From Colias croceus (lineage: Eukaryota; Arthropoda; Insecta; Lepidoptera; Pieridae): a stretch of 64,000 nucleotides of DNA. Positions within the stretch are counted from its first letter, which is position 1; each line of letters starts with the position of its first letter. This document shows positions 13,092 through 24,200 of the stretch, in pieces. The notes under the pieces were generated by a model. The model searched no databases. It had not been told where the DNA came from and was given only the letters and a program-made list of their open reading frames with translations. The stretch is taken from contig NC_059561.1 of NCBI RefSeq assembly GCF_905220415.1, positions 4,480,001 to 4,544,000 on the forward strand, given 5' to 3'. The position numbers and the translations under genes were made by a program.

Positions 13092-14256
13092 GAGCATTTC
13101 ATATCAATTATACCTATTCTTAACAAAACAAAAGTATACTTTCATTAATCACATCGTCTACAAACATAAATTTTTTATCTAATTAATTAAAACTGAAACG
13201 GGATAACAAAATGAAAGATCAAATTGGAATTACAATAGAATCTTGCTAATATCAATAAAAACTCTTACTGTAATTTAATTTAGAACTATAAAACACCCGT
13301 AAAGCTATACAAGCAATTCTTCAATGTTGCTAGTTCAATAGCGTTAAGCGTACAAGCATGCAACAATTTGACATCTGTCAAAACTAAATTATATAATGGC
13401 AGTTTCGCGCGCCCGCGTATGATTTCTGTGGTCGTTAGCGAGACTCTTATGGAGGTAATTTACGTGTTAACAAAATATGTTTTTATTTGTAGAACAGAAT
13501 AATCATTTATGTTATACCTGCAACATAATATTATGTTGCAAAAGCTTTAAGCCCCTACAATCTGATTTAATAATAAAGAAAAGATCTCTGTTCCTAATAG
13601 GCATGAATATTGTGGAAAAAAAGCCCTTCAAATCTACTCTAGAAATCTAAAATTTATGATAACCTGAATTTGTAGTTTTTAAGAGCATTTTCAAAAGTAG
13701 GCCATCTCTACTCCAGCAAATAAGTCATAATTACCTTTTTCTAAAAACGAATTCAGAAAACTTGAAGTAACATTCTAAACTACGACATTGTTAAAAATAT
13801 AGAAAAAATATTTTTATTTTCCAGCCACAAGAGAGCCTAGATTAGCTTGTTTTGTAGAAAAGCCCTTCTCGACATTAAAAGCCACTCGGTTTCTTCTAAA
13901 TTAAAAAAAAAAAGTTATATTTCCTCCATAGAAATATGCTATTTTGTATTTATTCAAAATGACCCATATCCCGACGGAGTACAGCGATAATTGTAAGCCC
14001 CATTTGACATCATGGATGACATAACACAAGGAATCCTTCCCCCCATTTAGAACACTTGAATGTGCTTCCCCGTATCACAGCTTGCACGTGCGCCACTCAA
14101 GGTCTCGCAACCCTGTACACATCCTCTCATGTTTGCAATTAAAACGAAAACCCGAGTAGGACAAGAACATACGACATAAACAAGAGGAAACGGGATGCCA
14201 CTTCTCATTTACCCGAGCACTTTTTATTTCAACTGGCACTTAAGGGAGGTCGTCGG

Positions 14257-14405
14257 CCAATCAACGTACTGTGCCGCGCCCGTTCCCATTGGCCGGTTTG
14301 AATAGAGAATTTCAAAGAACAAAAGCTGAGGGTAGGTAATAGCGAGTTTTGTTTCTTCGAGTGGCGTTTCTCATTCGAGTGTGAGAGCTCCTGAAGAACG
14401 GACGT
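14257..14405 (+). promoter_or_regulatory. Candidate TATA-less promoter of the Wnt gene
   Basis: An initiator TCATTC (14371-14376) fits the arthropod consensus TCAKTY with A+1 at 14373. Exactly at +28 to +33 lies GGACGT (14400-14405), a full match to the downstream promoter element RGWYVT. The +18 to +27 stretch (CCTGAAGAAC) partly resembles the MTE. Two CCAAT boxes sit upstream, one per strand: 14257-14261 and ATTGG at 14288-14292, about -112 and -81. No TATA box is in place. It points towards the Wnt exons beginning at 15109. The exact +28 spacing is the strongest argument; no transcript evidence is available. Confidence 0.45.
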
Positions 14406-15108
14406 CTCGAGACTAATTACCTTAGGTTACATGTATTGTTTACGAGGGTGCTCTCGCTAAGCTCCCTTCAATTGTCAGGACGATGTTTAACATTGTTATT
14501 TATTGTTCGTAACTCGTTGTCGGTTCTTGAGCTAGGAAATGTAAAGCAAGCAAATTAGCTATGTTTATTCCTCTAACAATCCCGTCTTCAGTGTTTGCGA
14601 GACGCCGCGTTTTAATGTTGGCATTCATTCATGCGGAGATACATTTCAACAATAAACGTTGATGTATTTGCTAATGCAATTAATCTGTTTACATTGGATC
14701 TCACTGTGGAGTTTGCTTTGGACTAATATTTACAATTCTTAGAAATGTAATAAGAAAATGAATATCTATGTATATTATTTAAATTTTATAAGTATTTATT
14801 CATTATGCATAACAAACATTAAGCAATTACCTTTTGCAAAAGTTTTTTTTTTACATTAATCGTCTATATAAACAACGCACTTATCGATATCCTAATGCAT
14901 CTATATAATCTATATAATGTATTATATATTACAAACACTATAGTATATACTAACGGTTTATAGCATCGTATCTTGGTGCAATCATAATGAGTCACACATT
15001 AATCTCAAAATCTCTCTCTAATTGCAAATACAAATCTTAGAATTATTTCCCTATCATAGCTTTTCGTTGTCAAGCTCTCAGTACTTTAATATTCCGTTTT
15101 CCTTTCAG

Positions 15109-15256
15109 GAACTTGGCTGCTCCAATCCGACCTGCTTCGAACAATAGCACATCATTGGAGACATTCACAACACTGCATAAGGAGAGCTGTCATAGATTAG
15201 AGTACTTGGTCGAAAGACAGAAGCAGTTATGCATGCTGTCTGATAAAATGGTTCAG
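15109..15256 (+). CDS. WntA: Wnt gene, first recognised coding exon
   Basis: Acceptor TTTTCCTTTCAG precedes 15109 and donor CAG|GTGGGA follows 15256. The exon enters with one base completing a split codon, then reads NLAAPIRPASNNSTSLETFT and on to CHRLEYLVERQKQLCMLSDK. It has one potential N-glycosylation site (NNST) and the conserved helix with two cysteines that opens the Wnt N-terminal domain. The entry phase requires an upstream exon ending with two bases of a codon. Confidence 0.85.
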
Positions 15257-18200
15257 GTGGGATTTGGTTATCTAATTATAGGTAATAAGAAGATACATAT
15301 TAGGGAAACGAATGAACTTAAACTGAAACTGAGATTGAAGCGGTAAAATGAAATAAGAGAAACGAATGAATGTATTAAATTGATAAGTGAACTATTGCTT
15401 CGGATCGAAATAATAAACAAAAGAAGATAGCCAAAATCTATATGATATGCTCTTGTAGTAGGTAATATTTTACGATAGTAGAAAAATCTACTAATTTTGA
15501 TATAGGGCATATCGTCTAAGTTCATTTTATGCATCAGGAAATTTCTAAATAGAGCTTTTCCGATGTAATTTCTAATTTCTAATAATGCTATAAAATACTG
15601 AACTGTAATTTTATTTTCCGACGTTTGGTTTTGCACGATAGACTTACAAAGTTACACTTATAATATTCGTAGTTTAGACAGGATAGCCTTTGGGAACTCA
15701 GGACAGGTTTAGTGCGTATATGAATATCATAGAGGTCAATGACTTTTATTCTAATTAGTCTTGTCTATACATACTAAGTATTTAGAATTTGTATAGACTA
15801 GAGTTAAAGGTAGGTTAGTTTTTGAAGGAGCAATGTAGGTTTAGGTATGGATTAGAATAATAAAGAGATAGGATAAAAATAGACGAGAGAAACTAGTAAG
15901 ATATTAAACAAATAATATAATATTCCAAATAAACAATTATTTACAAAATTTATCAATACTTAGATAATATTATGAAGCTGAAGAGTTTGTTTATTTGAAC
16001 GCGCTAATTCCACTACTGTTCCGATTTGAAAACTTCTTTCAGTAAATGAACTATCTAACTCATTTATCGAGGGAGGCTATAGTTATATAATAGGCTATAA
16101 GCTATAATATATCATCACTTCGGCTAAAACCGCGAATAACTATGAAGGTTTACATACAAATTTTGTAACATGTTTTCATAATCATGTTCGATTATAAAAT
16201 TGTTTTACGCAAAAAGTTTTATTGGAAGTTTCGATTGAAAAAGTCTCATTTATTAAACAATTAAATTGAATGTCCCCATTAAATAGATATTTTACGTTCG
16301 AGTGTTGGGAATTGCAAATTGGATAGAGTATACTTGAATTGAGCAACCATTTGACTTCGATTTCTCATTAACTTCACAATGCTAGGGCTGGCAGATAGTT
16401 AATAATCATAATGATATTGGGTAAAGACACAGAAAAAATGAAAGAAATGATATACAATAAATACATAATAAAATAAAAAAAAGCAGCTTAAAATTGTTGG
16501 ATTAAATTTCATGAGCATAAGTAGGTAGTTATTCATTAATAAAATATACCTTTTGCTTAAAATAACCGTTATATTTACTGTATTTGTAAATAGTGTAATT
16601 TATTACAATATAAATTATTCAATTGGTAAAACAGATAGGAATAAGTTTGGTATAGTTCACTCACAATAAGAATAAATTTAAATAACACACACACAGACAT
16701 AAAATTTATATGCACCAAAATCACATACCCAAAAAATAACAAACTGATCAAACACTAAAAAATAAATAGTTCTATAATTTAAATTGATAGCTATTTTATT
16801 TATAAAATACTAGTGGTCCGCCCCGGCTTCGCCCGTGGTACATATTTCGCAATAAAAGGTAGCCTATGTCCTTTCTCGGTTATCAAAATATCTCCATACC
16901 AAAGGAGAATGACCACGGGTGGTATCGGTACAATTTGAGTTGTGCCACGTATTCGTGATATTGTTAATTCCTATTTGTATTTATAATGATCATATTTATC
17001 ACTATTAAGTCGTAATTATACCAAATAAATAGAAATAAAAGTAAAAGTTTTTGTTTTGACACATATATCTATCTCTTGCAAGCGTCCTGCGTCTTGTCAT
17101 AGTTTCTATTTGAAATGAATCTTGAATGAATGTGTTCGACGCAATGTTCGACGTAATTTATTTTGAAATAGGTAACGTTTATTACGATTTACTTTTCACA
17201 TTTGTCTTGTAAATTAAAATATTACCTATGTAATAAATGTAAAACTTAACGTTCATCGTTAGTTTAAACTAGATAAAGTATTTTTTTGAAGTGTTGAATA
17301 AAACTATTGTTTTATGTTTATTGTCGCGAACTGCGGCTTATTTATATAAAAACTTTAATCGTTTCTAAAAGTACTAACATCAAGCTTTAAATTGAGCTAT
17401 ATTTCATCTTGACACAATAAGTTTGATTGCGATACCAAGTGCCATAGTCACTTGGGCAATCTCTTTTCATGCAAATTGGTTCAGTAGTTTAGGCGTGATT
17501 GAGTAACAGACAGACATACAGAGTTACTTTCGCATTTATAATATTAGTATCGATTATGTTGTGGCAACCCTACGAACGTTCATTGAGTAATTGTATAGAG
17601 ATTTAAATGATAATTTCTGTCGGCAAGCTTGTTTAGCTTCTGTTTAATTCTTGCTTTATAAAGTTTTACTGAAATAAACCATTAAGTTATAATGTTTATT
17701 TATATCTATAATGGTTAAGATGACTGTTAATTAATAAAATGATTGTATGAAAATTTTTATGACTTAACAATTGCTTATAATAATAAACATATATTATATT
17801 ATTTATTATTATTGCGTATTAGTTGGGATGGTTGGAATGGTTATGGGATTTTTATATGCAATTTATTTTAATGTAAGAGAAACTTGAAGTTTTTTATGCA
17901 TTAATAATATATGAATCATGAATGTGTGGAAGTAGATTTTACATTTAATTACAAAATATTAATTTTATTACTATCTATGAATATAATGAATAGCAAAATA
18001 AACAACATAGTTTATTAGTATGTTCTAATTATATCCAATTTTAAGAAAGAGTATCTTAAAATCCGCATTGATTAAAATACCAAACATTACCACCTACGTA
18101 ATGCCAATTGCAATGTAATTATTTGTATGTTAATTATTTCAATTATATACGAACTAGCTTTCCTCCCGCGGCATCGCCCGCGCAGTCAAAGAAAAACCTG

Positions 18201-21200
18201 CATAGTTCCCGTTCCCGTGGGATTTCCGGGATAAAATCTATCCTATGTCCTTTTTCGGGTATCAAAATATCTCTATACCAAATTTCATGCAAATTGGTTC
18301 AGTAGTTAAAGTGTGATTGAGTAACAGACAGACAGACAGACAGAGTTACTTTCGCATTTATAATATTAGCACAGACTAATAATAATATACTACGTATACA
18401 AATATTAGTATGCATATCTATCACTAGCTGTGCCCCGCGGTTTTATCCGCAGTGCTCCGCTCCTGTTGGTCTTAGCGTGATGATATTTAAAAATATGTAA
18501 CGGTTGTAGGGTCATTGCGCCTGTTCGCGTCCACCTGCCTATTCGCGTCCATTTTGCGGATATCTTTTAGAAAATTCACGAAAATAAGTATACTTTATGT
18601 AAAATTGTAATAAGAAAAATTTCCGATAATACCTCAATGTATAAGAGACATGCACACATATTCAAAATATGCCTGCGCACCGCCTATCCTATTTAAAAAA
18701 AATATTTAATTTTGGCTATTAAACGAGAGAGCTAAAACGCGCGGGATTTTGAGAAAAAAATAGTGCGCAGGGTCGCGTTTGACGGTAAGTATCTTATTGT
18801 TAAATGTGAATTTTTGAATATGTAACTGTTTCTTTGCTTTGCTAACAAAACATGGAATAGTATGGATTATAAATAAGCTTATTTCTTTTACAATTAATAG
18901 CTAAAATAAGGTGGACGCGAATTACTACACCGAATTTGTACAACTTCCATTTTGCGTCCACGGTGGGCGCAAACTATACCTGTAGTGCATAACAATAGAA
19001 CATATTGCGTCCACATTGTTTTTCATTACGTAGCAATGAATTGTTTGTTAAAATATGTAATCTTAATATATAAAAATCAATGCCACTTTTCGTTGTAATT
19101 CCATAACTCGAGAACGGCTGAACCGATTTCGATAATTCTTTTTTTATTATATTCCTTGAAGTACGAGGATGGTTCTTATGTAGAGAAAACGTTAATATGT
19201 ACCACGGGCGAAGCCGGGGCGGACCGCTAGTTTAAAATAGATTGTAAATTTTTGACTAAGACCACAAGTTGATAATTTAAATTTTCATTCAAATTAGCAA
19301 ATTTTTATGCTATTTTTTCATTTTAAAATGGGTATTCTAAGAATGAGACTAGTATTTTTGAGAATGAGAGTCTGTGGTTAAGAAAATAATATACAAAAGA
19401 GAAATTTAATTCTTTAGAAACTAAAAAATAGGGTAGGTAGGTAATCTTAATAGAACTGATTATTATTTATTTACATAACGTAACTTTGTTTTTTGTTAAT
19501 TTTTGGTTCTAATAATGATGAGAAGATAAATATAATTAAGTTTTTCCAGTTTCCTTACACAGTGAATTATATTAATAATAATGTTGATTTTAGGGTTCCG
19601 AAGTTCCGAACCTAGAAAGGAAAAACCGGAATCCTTGTAGGATCACTTTGATATCCGTCCGTCTGTATGTCCGTCTGCCGGTCTGTCTTTCTGTCAAGAC
19701 CCTTTTTCTCAGTAACGCGTAGAGGTATAAAGCTGAAATTTATTTTGAATACTCAAGTCTACGGTCCCTTGAAGCAGTGAAAAAATCAAACTTATAAGCC
19801 AAAGCAATCAAAAGATACAGCCGTTTATGCTGCCAATTTTCGCAAATTTCGACATTCGCAAGGGAATCAAAATTCAAAACCTACAGGGTACTTTACGTGA
19901 ACACAGACACTTGAAGTTTGGTGCGAAGCAACGTCTTATAGCACAAATAAGGGAAACATTGAAAAAATAATCATTTACAGTTAAAACATATAAAAAAGAC
20001 AGGTTAATACGGAACCCTCGGTATGCGAGTCCCACTCGCATTTGGCCGGTTTTTATTAAATAACTGTATTCGTAAATAAATAATTTATTAAAATCTAATT
20101 TTTATTTGCATTTATCTGATAAAATATCACCCAATACATTCTTAATTCCTTTTCTAAGCTGGTGGACGCGAACTGGTCCACGGGTGGACGCAAAAAGGCA
20201 TTTTTGGACGCGAACTGGGTAAAACGCCAAATTCTGCTATTTGTCTAGATAAATAAAAACCACATGATATTTCCAACACAATTGAAAGTAAATCTTAAAA
20301 TAGACTATGTAATGAACACGTTACATAAATTTTGCGTTGAAATTTGTTCTGGAACATTTTTATTTTCTCCTTCAGACTTTCCAACTGCACTAAGTGGACG
20401 CGAACTGGCGCAATTACCCTACCTAAATTTTAAAAATATGCAACGACGATTCAAAAGATCTTCTAGAATGGTCTAATAAACTAATTGAATAAATTAATGT
20501 TTGAGTTTTAGTTTGGTGTATAGCTTATAGCTATCTAACAGGGAAATAATTTTTCAAATCGGACCAGTAGTTCCTGAGATAAGCGCGTTCAAACAAACAA
20601 ACAAACTCTTCAGTTTTATAATATGAAGTGTAGATTTGAACCCACGTTGGCATTATGTAATGATGATGGACATTTTGTAACGACGATTAAGCACTTAGGT
20701 ACTGACTTAGCACTTAGCATAAAGGTCGCGTAAACTGTAAAGTAAAAAGAACGCTGACGGTTAAGCTGCGCATTGGCGATTTATCGCTCTATTTGGTGTT
20801 ATGAGGTGGTATAAGAATAACAAATAGGTAGTTGCGAACCCACGATTCGCGAGCCTAGTTCAAAAATAAAATAATCGGCACATAGCTTATGTGCAAAACT
20901 CGATCCATGTGCAAACACACCCAGCACTTTCATCCAGCGTTCTTTTTACGTGACGCGTACCTCACCTATATTTCTTATTAGAATCCTACAATTATTGCAT
21001 GAAGAGGATTCATATTTTTTGGAGTTTTACACTACTTTATTATTAAAAGTATGATAAATAACATAACAAGAATATGATAATATTGACGTTATTATTAGAT
21101 TTATTGATCCTGCAGCTTCACTCCTGCTCACACGTGGACACGGGCAAAGCAAGTATTTCTATAGTTTACGTGTTCTGGCAAATAAGCTACATCATTGCCA

Positions 21201-24200
21201 AGTATCATCAAAATCGGCTCAGTCATTTTCGCGAGAAAGAGTAACAAACAAACATCGATATATTCTTACAAACTTTCGCGTTAATGATAGGTATTAGTAC
21301 GATAGGATAAGTAGGATACTAGATAGGATACGAAGATTTTATTTTTGGGTAGGATTCTTACGCACATATTATACTTTTGGGCAGATTTACGCACATTTTA
21401 TATGAATGCTGCCTAACATCTAAAAACATTCCATTAAACAAAAAGTAGCTTTCTTTAGTGTAACTTATACAAATAAATATGTATAATAATGCGTTGATAT
21501 TCATGCAAATTTCAATATAGCCAGGTGATACGGTATACGTTTTATGTGTACATCCGTTGCGCCTGCGCTTTGATCTCAAAACTCACATAAATTTAGGATT
21601 ATGGGTGCTTTAAATAGTTCTATAATTGCCATTGAATACAGGACGGTCGTAAAATAATAATCATTTAATTGTTACGTATTATTTTTTATGAATTTGAATT
21701 TTCTATTTGATATTTTTTTGTTTATTTGAGAATTTTGTAGGATGAAGTTCCTAGGTACTTTTTGAAATAAGTAAAAGTTATGTTAAGAAATTCAGAGATT
21801 TTTAACATTGAAGAGAAATTACATTTGCTTTATGCGCAAGGAAGGTAGATTGTTTTTTATAATACAACTTGCTGTTGCCCGCAGCTTCGCCTGCTTGGAA
21901 AAGATAAATTTTATGATACAAACTTCCATCCTTAGGTACTATATTTTGATGACTACATTTTCTTAAACATCTTAATATACAACCTTAATAACCTTCTTTC
22001 ACCTTCTAGAAAATACCAACTTCTATAAAAGCAACTGTACATTTCAGGTGTTACAAACGACAGATGTTAAATATCTCTGAATAATAGGTATATTTATTTA
22101 TTATTATTGTACATTTTTTAATTTTCTTAAATAGGCAATAGCCTAACTTTACTCCTTCACGTTTTAGAAAATACCAACTTCTAAAATTCTCTTATCTTCT
22201 AGAAAATACCAACTTCTATGAAAGCAACTATGTATATATTTCAGGTGTTACAAACGGGAGCGATGCAAGCGGTGGAGGAATGTCAGCACCAATTTAGGAA
22301 CAGTCGGTGGAACTGCAGTACTGTTGAAAATTCCACTGATATATTTGGCGGAGTACTGAAATTTAGTAAGTATTTACCTACTTATATTATCATACTATTG
22401 TTACATTTCTTGCAGCTAAACTTTTTCACAATTATTTTTGACATTAAACTAAACATAACATAATATTATGAAGAAGTCGTGAAACTGTTGAATGATATAA
22501 ATGATGGGGTTGCAGAGGAAAAAGGGCGCGAATTAAATTGATCACAGATAAAAAAATGATTGTGCCAATAAAAATATCCACTTTCAATAATTATCTTATT
22601 TTACTATAGGTTGAAGTATAGTAATAAAAATTCAATCACATCTTAATTATTATTATTGCACCACTCCACTACATACCTATTTGATTTTTTTTCATTCTTA
22701 AAAGGTACTTCTAAAATAAGTTTACCTAATATCATATGCTAACTATTTAATTAAAAGATAGCTTAAACCAAAATCGCCACTTACTTTGTAAACGATACTA
22801 AATCAGCCAGAATTAGAAAATATCAAATAAACAGCCCTTTTAGGATCAAAGGGCGGTGTATCGTTTGAACTATTCGTTTCCTTTGTAACGTCAATTAGTA
22901 CATACAGGTGGTTAAGCGGATACTCTGGTAAATACAGATGCTTAGTAATATTGGTTCACGTAAAGGATTCATTTTATTTAAGGGTACGTTGAAGATTTTT
23001 TTGAATATTTTATGGAGTAGGTATAATAGGTAGAGTTTATGAGGTAAGTGAAGATGTTTTGGAAGTAAATAATGTATGGTAATTATGGGGCAAAATATTG
23101 TATTTTCAGAGTAGGTATTTCGCGAGTAATGTCATAGAAGTATCATTTCTGAAATAAAAATCTACTTGCGAAAATTTTAATAAAAGAAAGGGTATCTGAA
23201 CAATTCCTTCGTATTTTTTTAAAGCATTTCCGATGCATAAATCACAAAAAAGATACGGAATGATGGATTATTTATAAAAACAATCAAGTTATTATAGGTC
23301 GGAAAAATATTTTCATTACTTTGATTGTAAAGGAAGAGTGAATTTATTATCCTCCAACCAGTTCTAAATAAGTGTTCGACTGAAATAAAAATAGCTAAGA
23401 ACATCTCAACGTCTTGTATAAAAGTGGATCACCCACACATTACATCACTTCAAGACTTTCAAGGAATTACTTCTTCATGGCATTTGTTTATTTTCAATTG
23501 TCTATTACCGAGATCACGTGCGTACGCGTTGATGGAACCCGTCCGTTTGTTAAACAAACCCTGCGATCATCGGACCAATATAACTTGACCTTCCATGATG
23601 CCGGGCACTACTGTAGCCTCAAACTTAACGAGCCCTTGCGCAGGTCAACCATATTGGTTCTTAGAATTGGTGATGGTCAATGAACTGATTTTTTCGAAAT
23701 ATAGAACATGGGAAGTGCATAATTGTTATCAGCTTTTGAATTTGTGTTTGGCTTAACGAATTTCAATTATATCCATAATCTAAATAGAACGAGAATACTG
23801 GAATCGATTCCGTGAAAATCGATCAAATATTGTATATAAAATCGAATAGAATGTTTATTTATAATAATTTTATGATGTAAATTTACAAGGAATGGTATAT
23901 GACGCATCCATAATTCGTTGTAAACACAAGTCCTTCCTATGTCTATCTCAATACGCGCTAATCATGTATGATTGGAAGGAAGGAACAAATAATGTATAAT
24001 ATTATCATAGTCATATTAAATTGATAATTGTTAATACTGAAAACATAGATATTGATGTACCTATCTCTTGTAAGTTCTCGTACTATCACGAAATATAAAA
24101 TATAATTTTATGAAATTAATTAAGCTTTAACTATTTCTGATAATTATCTTTCTAGTTTCTATATGCCTATAATATCATTGATCTCTTCTAGAATTCTGCG

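Larger units (their letters stand above)
18506..20422. mobile_element. 1.9-kb TIR transposon with GTTCGCGTCCAC words
   Basis: The ends are inverted copies of GTAGGGTMATTGCGCCWGTT followed by CGCGTCCAC. The word TTCGCGTCCA (or its complement TGGACGCGAA) recurs at 18526-18555, 18911-18965, 19007, 20160-20220 and 20393-20407. A 17-bp imperfect direct repeat TTTAAAAATATGYAACG lies just outside both ends (18486-18502 and 20429-20445). It has split an older retroelement tail, and itself hosts a Helitron (19061-19230) and a LINE-like tail (19592-20056). No transposase frame seen. Confidence 0.6.

Noticed and set aside
13380..13460. CpG-rich patch with ATG...GAG|GTAATT, a possible first exon for the Wnt gene.
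   Set aside because: The donor is in phase 0, but the exon at 15109 needs a phase-2 partner, and the encoded 12 residues do not form a signal peptide. A non-coding leader exon cannot be excluded.
15268..15636. 122-codon minus-strand frame after the first recognised Wnt exon.
   Set aside because: Low-complexity, AT-driven sequence in an intron with no domain, no coding signature and no splice context.
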